Source of the DNA: Bacteroidota bacterium
Lineage (GTDB): Bacteria > Bacteroidota > Bacteroidia > M30B66
Assembly: GCA_947459155.1 (NCBI GenBank)
Contig: CANHCM010000003.1
Span: forward strand, 1-37,575
DNA length: 37,575 nt
Direction: 5' to 3'
Shown piece by piece: positions 1 to 8,594 of the stretch (positions within the stretch are counted from its first letter, which is position 1; each line of letters begins with the position of its first letter). Both the position numbers and the translations under genes were made by a program. A model generated the notes under the pieces. The model did no database searches. It was not told where the DNA came from and worked only from the letters and a program-made list of their open reading frames with translations.

Positions 1-1302
1 GGTCAAATGTCCTTTCTGCATGTAAGCCGGCAAGCCGAGATGATTCCAGGTGGCGCTTTTTTGCATGGCTTTGAGCGCCAATGTAGAATCGAAATCGCGG
101 ATGCCCTTAAACCACGAATCGGCAATTACCGAAACGCTGTGGTAGCCAATCATGCAATCGGTTTCGTTGGCTGCAAGTTCCCACACGGGCAATCGGCCGC
201 CTTGCTCGTACATCAGCAAAAAGGTCTTGATGAAATCGGCTTGTCGTTTCGGGTATAAAATGGCATACAACGGGTGCGCAGCGCGGAAGGTGTCCCAAAG
301 CGAAAATACGGAGTACACATTATGTTCGGCATAGTGAATTCGATTGTCCATGCCACGGTACTTGCCATCGTTGTCGCTCACCACATTGGGCTGCAACAGG
401 GTGTGATACAAGGCCGTGTAAAACACGCGCTTTTGCGCTTCCGTTCCGCCCTCCACCTGAATTCGGCCAAGGGCGTCGACCCAAAAATTCTTTGCCGTGT
501 TTTTGACTGCTTCGAAACTTCGGTAGTCATTTTCGGCTTCTAGGTTTTGATAGGCACCATCCATCGAGGTGAAGGAGATGCCTACACGCACTTCGAGTTT
601 TCGGTCGATGAGTTTATCGAAATTGAGCAATACGTAATCTTTGGTAAGCACTGCACCATTCGCTTGGCCTTGTGGCACAAAGGGTTCGCTAAATTCCATG
701 GCAAAGTACACGTGTTGTTCTTTCGCCCAGGCGTTGCTGATGCGGTAACCGCGGATTACCCGGTCGCTGATCCATTCAACACCGCTTCGGATGGTTTGGT
801 CGCGGTGACGAAGATCGAGCACCACGGCACCTTTGTTTTCGGCGAAAGTGTAGCGGTGAAAACCCACTTTGGGCAAGGCTGTGAGTTCGGCCTTCACGCG
901 GTGTTTGTCGAGAAACACCTCATACCAGCCGGCCCCGGCCTTTTCGCGGGAATGAGAAAATTTCGAGGCATAATCGCTTCGCTTTTCGGAGGCTTTTCCA
1001 AAAGGCATCGGCATGAGGAGAATGTCGCCATAGTCGGAAACGCCGGTTCCGCTGAGGTGGGTGTGCGAAAACCCATAAATCACCGAATCGCTGTAATGAT
1101 AGCCGCTGCAGCCGTCCCATGAGCCATCGATGCGCGTGTCGGGGCTCAGTTGTACCATTCCGAAAGGCACCGTAGCGCCCGGAAAAGTATGTCCATGTCC
1201 ACCGGTACCCACAAACGGATTCACATAGGCCGTAAAGTCGGGTTGAGCATGGGCCACTATGGAAATGGCAGCCAGAAAGAGGAGTGCAGCAAAGCGAATC
1301 AT
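1..1302 (-). CDS. GH92 family alpha-mannosidase, secreted (3' end cut by window edge)
   Basis: A 434-codon frame is open from an ATG at 1302 to the left edge, so only the N-terminal part is visible. It begins with a signal peptide (MIRFAALLFLAAISIVAHAQ), so the enzyme is exported. The segment around residues 23-50 reads YVNPFVGTGGHGHTFPGATV followed by PFGMVQLSPD, and then come SGYHYSDS and GFSHTHLSGTG. These are hallmark N-terminal motifs of glycoside hydrolase family 92, calcium-dependent exo-alpha-mannosidases. Near the cut end, NETDCMIGYHSV matches the family block that carries the catalytic acid glutamate. GH92 enzymes usually exceed 700 residues, so about 40% is missing. Known members trim alpha-mannose from N-glycans or yeast mannan; the linkage used here cannot be told. 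It is transcribed away from porW. A poor -7-like box (TACTTTCG, 1314-1307) lies 4 nt before the ATG. Confidence 0.93.
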   Translation of the reverse strand, partial: MIRFAALLFLAAISIVAHAQPDFTAYVNPFVGTGGHGHTFPGATVPFGMVQLSPDTRIDGSWDGCSGYHYSDSVIYGFSHTHLSGTGVSDYGDILLMPMPFGKASEKRSDYASKFSHSREKAGAGWYEVFLDKHRVKAELTALPKVGFHRYTFAENKGAVVLDLRHRDQTIRSGVEWISDRVIRGYRISNAWAKEQHVYFAMEFSEPFVPQGQANGAVLTKDYVLLNFDKLIDRKLEVRVGISFTSMDGAYQNLEAENDYRSFEAVKNTAKNFWVDALGRIQVEGGTEAQKRVFYTALYHTLLQPNVVSDNDGKYRGMDNRIHYAEHNVYSVFSLWDTFRAAHPLYAILYPKRQADFIKTFLLMYEQGGRLPVWELAANETDCMIGYHSVSVIADSWFKGIRDFDSTLALKAMQKSATWNHLGLPAYMQKGHLT

Positions 1303-1350
1303 GCTTCGAAAGTACAGCAGATTTTCGCTTTTTAAGCTGGGGCGGCTGAA

Positions 1351-1437
1351 CCGGGCTTTACGCTGCTACTCCTCGCCCCGCCCTTTGGCTGCGCTCAGGG
1401 CGCCGGGCTGCGGGGTATTCGCTGCAATCCCTGCCGC
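1351..1437. repeat. Composite intergenic repeat element, copy 1
   Basis: This GC-rich stretch has two related half-units in direct orientation. The first (1352-1375) starts CGGGCTTT and ends TCCTCG. The second (1411-1432) starts CGGGG and ends CAATCCCT. Between them is self-complementary DNA: CGCCCT (1379-1384) can pair with AGGGCG (1397-1402), or CCCCGC (1376-1381) with GCGGGG (1410-1415). The same order of half-unit, hairpin, half-unit recurs at 24251-24334. It lies in the 234-bp gap between the divergent GH92 and porW genes, upstream of the porW -7 box, and I see no credible coding potential in the gap. Confidence 0.6.
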
Positions 1438-1506
1438 CATTTCGTTCGCCCGGGGCTTGGTGTACAACTCATTTCGACTTGAAGAAAAAAATTCCGAAAA
1501 ACGCAC

Positions 1507-1514
1507 TATTTTTG
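1507..1514 (+). promoter_or_regulatory. Bacteroidota -7 element for porW
   Basis: TATTTTTG fits the TAnnTTTG consensus of the Bacteroidota primary sigma factor and ends 22 nt before the GTG start at 1537. I find no TTTG -33 box at good spacing; the nearest TTG (1479-1481) is about 25 nt upstream. Confidence 0.45.
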
Positions 1515-1536
1515 GCTCCGTCTCGTTAAAACCCGC

Positions 1537-4203
1537 GTGCTCAATTTTCGCTACACCCTTTTCAGCAATTCGCTGTTTGCGCTCCTGGCCGCTATTGGGC
1601 TCCTGGTTAGTGGTTGTTCCACGAAAAAAAACAAGTGGACCAATCGCGCTTACCACAACACCACCTCAAAGTACAATGCCTGGTTTAATGGCAATGAGGT
1701 CATCAAAGAAATTGAGCTCAACCTCAGTACCGCGCACGTCGATAATTTTTACAAGGTCATCCCGGTTTACCGGATAGGCACTTTAGAAGACTCCAAGGCC
1801 GTTGTTCCGCTTTGCGACAAAGCCATCAAAAAAGGCTCGATGGTGATTGCCAAGCACAACATGCTGATTCGGGGCAAGCAGGCCAACCGATACATCGACG
1901 ATGCCTACATGCTTCTCGGAAAAGGGCTGTATTACAAGCGTGAATACTACGCGGCGCTCGAGATGTTTACCTACGTAACCCGCGACGCTGTAAAGAACAA
2001 CAAACGCGACCCTATCCAGCATCTGGCCAACATCTGGCAGGCCCGCGCTTATATCGACATTGGAATGGTTAGCGATGCCCAAATGGCGCTCGACCGTTCG
2101 CTAAACGACAAAGCCCTCCCGCAAAAGGCGAAAACGCCGCTTTACATGGCGCTTACCGATTTTTACCTTCGTCAAAACAACTTTCCCAAGGCACTGGAGG
2201 CCATCAGCGAAGCGGTAAAACACACCAAAAAGAAAAAACTTAAGGCTCGCCTGTTGTTCATTCAGGCACAGCTGCTTCAAAAAACCGAAGATTTGAAAGC
2301 CGCCGGGCTCTTGTATGATCAGGTTTTGAAGATGAATCCGGCCTACGACATGGCGTTTTACTGCCAAATCAACAAGGCCCGTTGTTACAACAGCGAATCG
2401 GGAAACAGCACGGCTATCAGGGCATTGCTGGCCTCCATGCTAAAAGACCCAAAAAACATAGATCTGGCCGATCAGATTTATTATGTGCTGGGCGAAATTG
2501 AAGAGAAGGAAGAGCGCATCGACAAAGCCATCGAGCAGTATAACAAATCGCTGCGCGCCAACACCACCAATACCGCTCAAAAGGGCTTGTCGTACCTGGC
2601 CATTGCAAAAATTCACTTCGCCGATAAGGAATACCGCACCGCAGCGGCATATTACGACAGCTGCATGGCTTCGCTGCCTCAGGACTACCCAGACTACAAG
2701 AAAGTGGAGAACCTGAAGAACGCCTTAGCCGCGTTGGTTAAGCGTTACGAAACCATTGAGCGTTACGACAGCTTACTTCGGATGTCGAATTTAACCGACG
2801 ATCAGCTCGAAAAGAAGCTCGAGGAAATCATCGCCAAACAAGAAGAAGAGGAGCGTAAGCGTCGCCAGCGCGAAGCCGAATTACAAGCCAAAGCCGATGC
2901 CGCCGCAGCAGCCGGGGGTAGCGGTTTGGGTTCGTCGGGCGGTGGCAATGCGCCCGGCGGCAACGGACAGTGGTACTTCTACAACCCCAGTGCTTTGGGC
3001 TTCGGTTTTTCGGAGTTTCGAAAAATTTGGGGCGAACGCAAGCTCGAAGACAACTGGCGACGGTCGAACAAGCAGATGGTTGCTCCGGTTGTGAACGACG
3101 ATCCCGATTCCCCCGGTGGAACGGTTAAAGGACAAGATCCGGACTCGATTGCCAAGCCGAAGACCCGAGCCGATAGTATAGCGGAAGCCAAGAAAAACCT
3201 AAAAAAAGCGCTGCCGGGAACCCCTGAAATGAAGAAGGCTTACGCTGATTCTGTGCGTGAGGCTTTTTATGAGCTGGGTATGATTTACCGAGAGCGGCTT
3301 TCTGACTTAAAAAAGGCCGCCGAAACCTTCGAAGATTTTCTCAAGAAGTACCCCGGAGATCAATCGGAGGCCGCTATTTATTATCAGCTTTACCGCATTT
3401 TTCTGAAGTTGCCCGATGGCGTGAAGGCAGAGCGATACAAAAACCTGTTGTTAAGTAAGTTTCCCGACACCGAATACGCTCAGCTCATCAAAGACCCCAA
3501 TTTCTTCGCCAACGAGAATCGCAGCAAGAAAGAGGCAGAGCTCTTTTACGAAGAAACGTATCGTTTGTATAAGGCGCGCGATTACAAAACGGTGCTTGAC
3601 CGCTGTCGCAGTGCTGAAATGCGTTTTGCCGGGAATGAGTTATTGCCCAAGTTTGGCCTTCTCAAAGCCTTAGCCATTGGTCAAATGCGCGATGTGAACG
3701 CCTTTAGAGCAGCCCTCCAGGAAACGGCTAAAAACCACCCGGGAGACACCGTTGAGGTGAAGGCCAAAGAGCTTCTGAAAAGTTTGGATAAAGCCCAAGG
3801 CATTGGATCGAGAGATTCGGCAACAGTGGCTAAGCCATCGTTCCGCTACAAGCCCGACACCTTGCACTACTTCGTGATTATGTTTGAAGACGTTAAGCTG
3901 AATCTGAACGACTTCAAGATCAAACTGAGCAACTTTAACAACAAGTACTTCTCACTGAAGAATTTGCAGGTGCAATCCCGATTGCAGGGAACCAACTATC
4001 AGGTTGTCATGGTGCAGTCGTTCGAAAACAAGAAAGCAGGGTTCGATTTTACCCAAACCCTCGATAGCGACGATGAGGTATTTGTTGACATTAGTTTAGA
4101 CATTGCCGATATGTTTCTCATTACCCCCAGCAACTTTCAACTGTTGATGAAAGAGGGCAATGTGAAAGACTATGTAAAATTCTATAAGCAGGTTTACGAA
4201 TAA
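1537..4203 (+). CDS. porW: Type IX secretion system lipoprotein PorW/SprE, TPR-rich
   Basis: This 888-residue protein starts at a GTG. Its lipoprotein signal ends LLVSGC (lipid-bearing Cys27), and CSTKKNKWTNRAYHNTTSKY with AWFNGNE follows, the start typical of the PorW/SprE family. Residues 60-400 are helical tetratricopeptide-like repeats, with more around 570-720. A charged coiled stretch (about 425-455) and a Gly-rich linker (about 455-485) separate the halves. The last 100 residues (HYFVIMFEDVKLNLNDFKIK onward) form a globular tail shared by family members. PorW/SprE is an inner-face outer-membrane lipoprotein needed for type IX secretion and gliding; it links the ring and trans-envelope parts of the machine to the translocon. 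Length is close to the F. johnsoniae protein as I recall it. It stands first in a + strand series with a bactofilin 90 bp downstream. Confidence 0.88.
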   Translation: MLNFRYTLFSNSLFALLAAIGLLVSGCSTKKNKWTNRAYHNTTSKYNAWFNGNEVIKEIELNLSTAHVDNFYKVIPVYRIGTLEDSKAVVPLCDKAIKKGSMVIAKHNMLIRGKQANRYIDDAYMLLGKGLYYKREYYAALEMFTYVTRDAVKNNKRDPIQHLANIWQARAYIDIGMVSDAQMALDRSLNDKALPQKAKTPLYMALTDFYLRQNNFPKALEAISEAVKHTKKKKLKARLLFIQAQLLQKTEDLKAAGLLYDQVLKMNPAYDMAFYCQINKARCYNSESGNSTAIRALLASMLKDPKNIDLADQIYYVLGEIEEKEERIDKAIEQYNKSLRANTTNTAQKGLSYLAIAKIHFADKEYRTAAAYYDSCMASLPQDYPDYKKVENLKNALAALVKRYETIERYDSLLRMSNLTDDQLEKKLEEIIAKQEEEERKRRQREAELQAKADAAAAAGGSGLGSSGGGNAPGGNGQWYFYNPSALGFGFSEFRKIWGERKLEDNWRRSNKQMVAPVVNDDPDSPGGTVKGQDPDSIAKPKTRADSIAEAKKNLKKALPGTPEMKKAYADSVREAFYELGMIYRERLSDLKKAAETFEDFLKKYPGDQSEAAIYYQLYRIFLKLPDGVKAERYKNLLLSKFPDTEYAQLIKDPNFFANENRSKKEAELFYEETYRLYKARDYKTVLDRCRSAEMRFAGNELLPKFGLLKALAIGQMRDVNAFRAALQETAKNHPGDTVEVKAKELLKSLDKAQGIGSRDSATVAKPSFRYKPDTLHYFVIMFEDVKLNLNDFKIKLSNFNNKYFSLKNLQVQSRLQGTNYQVVMVQSFENKKAGFDFTQTLDSDDEVFVDISLDIADMFLITPSNFQLLMKEGNVKDYVKFYKQVYE

Positions 4204-4245
4204 AATTCTCCTGCAAAAATTCACCGTACATTTCACTAAGCCCGT

Positions 4246-4253
4246 TATATTTG
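4246..4253 (+). promoter_or_regulatory. Bacteroidota -7 element before the bactofilin gene
   Basis: TATATTTG matches TAnnTTTG and is followed by C, as in many Bacteroidota promoters. It lies 40 nt before the ATG at 4294. No convincing TTTG partner is present, so the bactofilin may have its own promoter besides read-through from porW. Confidence 0.45.
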
Positions 4254-4293
4254 CGAGCTGCAATTTTTGCTAACCCTTTCTCTGTCTACGCTT

Positions 4294-4719
4294 ATGTTTA
4301 ACGCCAAGTCTTCTCAGAATCAGTCTTCCAACGAGGTTGCCGGAACCAATCAAATTATGTCGGGAACAACCCTTACCGGTGATGTTGTGTGCGACGGAAA
4401 CATTCGGATTGATGGAAATCTGAAAGGAAACTTGGTGGCCAAAGGCAAGGTTGTAATCGGACCGAACGGGAATATCGATGGTGAGTTGAACTGCCAGAAC
4501 GCCGACATTTCGGGTACCGTTAAAGGGCGTGTTACCGTTCAGGAGTTGCTCACGTTAAAAGCTACCGCAAAGCTCAACGGCGACATTTCGGCCAACAAGC
4601 TTGCCATCGAACCGGGAGCTAATTTCTCCGGAGCCTGCAGCATGGGCGGAATCGTGAAAGATTTTGCGAAACACGGCTCAGGAAACGAGAAACGCGCGGC
4701 TCAGGAAAAACTGGCTTAA
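4294..4719 (+). CDS. Bactofilin family polymer-forming cytoskeletal protein
   Basis: I start this 141-residue protein at the ATG at 4294 (MFNAKSSQNQ), because the upstream in-frame TTG at 4267 adds a segment unlike the family. A short disordered N-terminus precedes the bactofilin domain. The domain is a right-handed beta-helix of short repeats rich in G-D and I-x-G turns: TTLTGDVVCDGNIRIDG, LKGNLVAKGKVVIGPNG, IDGELNCQNADISGTVKG and so on. It ends in a short charged tail. Bactofilins polymerise without nucleotide into membrane-associated filaments that position envelope enzymes or determine shape. The gene lies between porW and a class A penicillin-binding protein gene. A scaffold role for cell-wall synthesis would fit that position but is inference. 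Confidence 0.9.
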   Translation: MFNAKSSQNQSSNEVAGTNQIMSGTTLTGDVVCDGNIRIDGNLKGNLVAKGKVVIGPNGNIDGELNCQNADISGTVKGRVTVQELLTLKATAKLNGDISANKLAIEPGANFSGACSMGGIVKDFAKHGSGNEKRAAQEKLA

Positions 4720-4945
4720 TCTATTCTCCTCAGGTTTCTTAATCGGCTTGGATTAATTTGCGCAAACGCAACAGTATATTTAGTTGCCCGTAAAACCGGA
4801 ATCACCTGAACGGCTCCCGAGAAAAGCTTTCAGCGACAAGAGAACCCCCAGTCAAATAAGATTTTTAGTGGGCTACCGTTCATTGTACATTCAGTATGTT
4901 TTTCGTGCTGAATTCTCAAGGCAATAAATCCTACCTTTGGCCTGT
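4720..4945. other. 226-bp intergenic region, no gene seen
   Basis: The gap between the bactofilin and PBP genes is richer in A+T than its flanks. I find no ORF, tRNA or clear terminator. It contains a near-match box TATATTTA (4775-4782) and, at its end, the exact -7 match listed separately. Confidence 0.4.
4932..4939 (+). promoter_or_regulatory. -7 element exactly 6 nt before the PBP1A ATG
   Basis: TACCTTTG fits TAnnTTTG. Only six bases separate it from the ATG at 4946. Transcription in Bacteroidota starts about 6-8 nt after this box, so the A of the ATG would be at or near +1 and the mRNA would be leaderless. No -33 TTTG is seen at the usual spacing. Confidence 0.5.
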
Positions 4946-7210
4946 ATGAAAGGTAAAAAACCGGGAAAGGCAGCCAATGCCAGTGGCACGAACCGATTCA
5001 TCAAATGGGTTTGGCTAATCGTAGCCGGACCGGTACTGTTTCTCTTTTTGCTGGTTATGCTCACTTCGGTGGGGCTCTTTGGTAAACTTCCTACCATTGA
5101 AGACTTAGCCAATCCACGATCGAACCTGGCCTCGGAGATTATCTCCGCAGATCAGGAAATTCTCGGAAAGTTTTACGTCGAAAACCGCAGCAACAGCACC
5201 TTTCAGGAGCTTTCACCACAGCTTGTTGATGCCCTCATTTCGACAGAAGACGCCCGCTTTCATGAGCACGCCGGAATTGATATTCGCGCCTTGTTCCGGG
5301 TTGTCATCCGCACCATCATCGGAGGCGACTCCGATTCGGGCGGAGGCTCCACCTTAACCCAGCAGCTGGCCAAGAACATGTTCCCCAGGGAAGACCTGAG
5401 TAAAATCGGGGTGATTTTCCGTAAGCTTAAGGAATGGATTATTGCCGCCAAGCTTGAGCGGAATTACACCAAGAACGAAATCCTCGCGATGTACCTCAAC
5501 ACAGTAGATTTCGGAAATCAGGCTTTCGGAATCAAAAGTGCGGCAAGGGTTTATTTCGACACCACACCCGACTCGCTGAAGATTCAGGAAGCCGCAACGC
5601 TGGTGGGATTACTCAAAGGGCCATCGTTTTACAACCCGCGCCGAAACTACGAACGCTCCGTTACGCGCCGAAATGTGGTACTCAACCAAATGGTGAAATA
5701 CGGTAAGCTGAGCGAACAGGCGTACGACTCGCTTAAGGGTTTACCGATCGACCTGAGTAAGTTCCAGGCCGAAAGTCACAACGCCGGTACCGCCACGTAT
5801 TTCCGCGAGTTTCTGAGAGAATACATGACCGACTGGTGCAAGAAGAACAAGAAGCCAGACGGCAGCTCCTACAATCTCTATAAAGACGGCCTTCGTATTT
5901 ACACGACCATCAACTCTCGGATGCAAAGCCACGCTGAAGCAGCGGTTCGCGAGCACATGAAAAGCCTTCAAAAGGAGTTTTTCGCCCACTGGAAGGGACA
6001 GAAAAATGCGCCCTTCGCCTACATTCCCGAAAGTAAGATTAAGCAAATCATGCGGCAGTCGATGCTCCGAAGCGATCGCTACAAGCGCATGAAAGAAGAA
6101 GGCGCCACAGAGGCCGAAATTGAGAAAGCCTTCCGCACCAAAATCAAAATGAAGGTGTTCACCTGGAACGGCGATAGCACCGTGGTGATGAGCCCGATGG
6201 ACTCTATTCGCTACAGTAAATTCTTTTTACGCACCGGCGTGATGGCCATGGAGCCGCAAACAGGATACGTTCGCGCCTGGGTTGGCGGCATCAACCAGAA
6301 GTACTTTAAATACGATCACGTTTACACCGGGAAGCGACAGGTTGGCTCCACGTTTAAGCCTTTTGTTTATGCCATCGCCATGCGCGAAGGATGGTCGCCT
6401 TGTACACAAGTTCCAAACATTAACATTTGCATTCCAACACCTTCAGGAGCCTGGTGCCCGTCGAATTCCTCCAAAGCCTACGAAGGAGCCATGGTGCCCT
6501 TGCACGCAGCATTGGCGCACTCCATCAACAAAGTTTCGGCGTACCTGATTAAGCAGTTTGGGGTTCAGCCGGTTATCGACATGGTTCGGCACATGGGAAT
6601 CAAAGGACATATAGATCCGGTTCCTTCAATTTGTTTGGGAACCGCCGACCTTTCGGTGTTTGAGATGACCGGCGCCATGAGCACCTTTGCCAACAAGGGC
6701 GTGTATCTCGAGCCCACGTTCATCACCCGCATCGAAGATAAAAACGGCAACGTTCTGGCCGACTTTGTGCCCCGCACCGACGAAGCCATGGACGAGCAAA
6801 CCGCTTATCTCGTTATTGAATTGATGAAAGGCGTTGTTGAAGGCGGAACCGCAACCCGTTTGCGTGGAAAGTACGGTCTCACCATGCCCATCGCCGGAAA
6901 AACCGGAACCACACAAAACAACTCCGACGGTTGGTTTATGGGCTTAACACCCGAATTGGTTACCGGTGTTTGGGTTGGATGTGAAGACCGCGCCGCCCAT
7001 TTTAGATCAACGGCCCTCGGACAGGGCGCCAATACGGCCCTTCCAATCTGGGGGCTGTTCATGAAAAAGGTGTATTCCGACAATAAGCTTAAGGTTTCTC
7101 GGGCCGACTTTGAACGCCCCAAGACCCTTAGTGTAGAGACCAATTGCAGTCAATACAATCAAACCATCAGTTCGCCCAACAATGGCGAAAACTTCGACGA
7201 TATACCATGA
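4946..7210 (+). CDS. mrcA: Class A penicillin-binding protein (PBP1A), bifunctional transglycosylase/transpeptidase
   Basis: This 754-residue membrane-anchored enzyme polymerises lipid II and cross-links the glycan strands. A basic N-terminus and one membrane helix (about 19-42) precede a GT51 domain: [14 protein letters not shown] carries catalytic Glu101, [15 protein letters not shown] follows at 132-146, and [20 protein letters not shown] at 171-190. The transpeptidase domain has S468-T-F-K471 (nucleophile serine in GSTFKPF), S526-I-N528 and K652-T-G654, so all three penicillin-binding motifs are intact. A linker of about 100 residues (330-430) divides the domains. I start at the ATG at 4946, since the upstream TTG at 4937 lies inside the -7 box. 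Its stop overlaps the scoA ATG (ATGA), which implies translational coupling to an unrelated metabolic gene. Confidence 0.95.
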   Translation: MKGKKPGKAANASGTNRFIKWVWLIVAGPVLFLFLLVMLTSVGLFGKLPTIEDLANPRSNLASEIISADQEILGKFYVENRSNSTFQELSPQLVDALISTEDARFHEHAGIDIRALFRVVIRTIIGGDSDSGGGSTLTQQLAKNMFPREDLSKIGVIFRKLKEWIIAAKLERNYTKNEILAMYLNTVDFGNQAFGIKSAARVYFDTTPDSLKIQEAATLVGLLKGPSFYNPRRNYERSVTRRNVVLNQMVKYGKLSEQAYDSLKGLPIDLSKFQAESHNAGTATYFREFLREYMTDWCKKNKKPDGSSYNLYKDGLRIYTTINSRMQSHAEAAVREHMKSLQKEFFAHWKGQKNAPFAYIPESKIKQIMRQSMLRSDRYKRMKEEGATEAEIEKAFRTKIKMKVFTWNGDSTVVMSPMDSIRYSKFFLRTGVMAMEPQTGYVRAWVGGINQKYFKYDHVYTGKRQVGSTFKPFVYAIAMREGWSPCTQVPNINICIPTPSGAWCPSNSSKAYEGAMVPLHAALAHSINKVSAYLIKQFGVQPVIDMVRHMGIKGHIDPVPSICLGTADLSVFEMTGAMSTFANKGVYLEPTFITRIEDKNGNVLADFVPRTDEAMDEQTAYLVIELMKGVVEGGTATRLRGKYGLTMPIAGKTGTTQNNSDGWFMGLTPELVTGVWVGCEDRAAHFRSTALGQGANTALPIWGLFMKKVYSDNKLKVSRADFERPKTLSVETNCSQYNQTISSPNNGENFDDIP

Positions 7211-7905
7211 ACAAAGTAGTACACAGTGCCGATGAGGCCATCCACGACATTCCCGACAATGCGGTTTTGGGATTGGGTGGTTTTGGACTCTGCGGAATTC
7301 CGGAAAACAGCATTTCTGCACTCATCCGCAAGGGAACAAAAGGGCTTACCTGCATTTCAAACAATGCGGGGGTTGATGACTTTGGCATTGGCCTCATGTT
7401 GCAAACCCGACAGGTGAAGAAGATGATTTCTTCCTACGTCGGTGAAAATGCAGAGTTTGAGCGGCAGCTGCTCAGCGGTGAGCTGGAAGTGAGTCTCATC
7501 CCGCAGGGAACCCTCGCCACACGACTCCTTGCGGCCGGATACGGCATGCCAGCCATTTTTACACCGGCCGGAGTAGGAACCGAAGTGGCCGAAGGCAAGG
7601 AGGTGCGCCGGTTTAACGACAAAGACTATTTGTTGGAGATGGCCTTCGACATTGATTTTTCGATTGTCAAGGCCTGGAAAGGCGACACCCACGGCAATTT
7701 GATCTTTCGAAAAACATCCCGAAACTTCAATCCACTCATTGCTATGGCCGGAAAAATCACCATTGCCGAAGTGGAAGAACTCGTTCCCGCCGGTGAGCTC
7801 GACCCCGACCACATTCACCTACCGGGCATTTACGTGCACCGGATTTTCAAAGGCTCCGGCTACGAGAAACGAATCGAACAACGCACCATCCGCCCGCGGC
7901 AGTAA
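7207..7905 (+). CDS. scoA: 3-oxoacid CoA-transferase subunit A
   Basis: This 232-residue subunit belongs to the class I CoA-transferases, which move CoA from succinyl-CoA to acetoacetate or another 3-oxoacid. [13 protein letters not shown] near the N-terminus is the family's glycine-rich loop. [53 protein letters not shown] and FTPAGVGTE follow in the usual order, and length is normal. The ATG at 7207 overlaps the PBP1A stop by four bases; a longer in-frame reading from 7144 lies inside the PBP gene and is rejected. The beta subunit begins 23 bp downstream, so the pair forms the usual heterotetramer. Likely roles are ketone body use or branched-chain and fatty acid breakdown; the sequence does not fix the acyl substrate. 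Confidence 0.94.
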   Translation: MNKVVHSADEAIHDIPDNAVLGLGGFGLCGIPENSISALIRKGTKGLTCISNNAGVDDFGIGLMLQTRQVKKMISSYVGENAEFERQLLSGELEVSLIPQGTLATRLLAAGYGMPAIFTPAGVGTEVAEGKEVRRFNDKDYLLEMAFDIDFSIVKAWKGDTHGNLIFRKTSRNFNPLIAMAGKITIAEVEELVPAGELDPDHIHLPGIYVHRIFKGSGYEKRIEQRTIRPRQ

Positions 7906-7928
7906 TCACCCCATAACGACAGAAAATC

Positions 7929-8585
7929 ATGCTCGATAAAAACGGCATTGCCAAACGCATCGCAAAGGAAGTAAAGCAAGGTATGTATGTGAATTTGGGG
8001 ATTGGCATTCCCACCCTGGTGGCCAATTACATTCCTGCTGGTATGGACGTGGTTTTACAATCAGAAAACGGGCTGTTGGGCATTGGGCCTTTTCCGTTTG
8101 ATGGCGACGAAGACCCGGATTTGATTAACGCCGGAAAGCAAACCATTACAACCGTTCCGGGCTCTTCATTTTTCGACTCGGCTATGAGTTTCGGAATGAT
8201 TCGGGCCGGAAAGGTTGACCTTACGATTCTCGGAGCCATGGAGGTTTCGGAGACCGGCGACATCGCCAACTGGAAAATTCCCGGCAAAATGGTTAAAGGC
8301 ATGGGCGGCGCAATGGATCTTGTGGCTTCGGCGCGGAACATCATTGTGGCCATGCAGCATGTGAACAAAGCCGGAGAATCGAAGCTGCTTCCTCAGTGCG
8401 AATTGCCGCTTACCGGAATTCGTTGCGTGAAGAAAATCGTAACCGAGTTGGCCGTGCTCGATGTGTTGCCAGAAGGCGGCTTCAGACTGCTCGAACGAGC
8501 TCCCGGAATTTCAACCGAGCAAATTCGAAATGCCACCAAAGGGAAACTGATCGTAGAAGGCGAAATTCCCGAGATGGTCTTGTAA
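7929..8585 (+). CDS. scoB: 3-oxoacid CoA-transferase subunit B
   Basis: The 218-residue partner of the preceding gene. It carries the catalytic glutamate in VVLQSENGLLGIGPFP (Glu46), the residue that forms the gamma-glutamyl-CoA thioester intermediate. The upstream NLGIGIPTLVANYIP and the downstream SFGMIRAGKVDLTILGAMEV and KMVKGMGGAMDLV blocks are conserved in ScoB/AtoA. It begins 23 bp after scoA and ends 9 bp from the oppositely oriented DUF4403 gene. That is too little space for a private terminator, so the two converging transcripts probably overlap. Confidence 0.94.
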   Translation: MLDKNGIAKRIAKEVKQGMYVNLGIGIPTLVANYIPAGMDVVLQSENGLLGIGPFPFDGDEDPDLINAGKQTITTVPGSSFFDSAMSFGMIRAGKVDLTILGAMEVSETGDIANWKIPGKMVKGMGGAMDLVASARNIIVAMQHVNKAGESKLLPQCELPLTGIRCVKKIVTELAVLDVLPEGGFRLLERAPGISTEQIRNATKGKLIVEGEIPEMVL

Positions 8586-8594
8586 TCGAGCCCA

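Noticed and set aside
547-1122. 191-codon open frame on the + strand
   Set aside because: It lies antisense to the GH92 gene, whose motifs are unmistakable, and shows no family features.
4720-4945. Small RNA or tRNA gene in the gap before PBP1A
   Set aside because: No cloverleaf, no terminator hairpin with a T-run and no conserved RNA motif could be seen; only promoter-like boxes.
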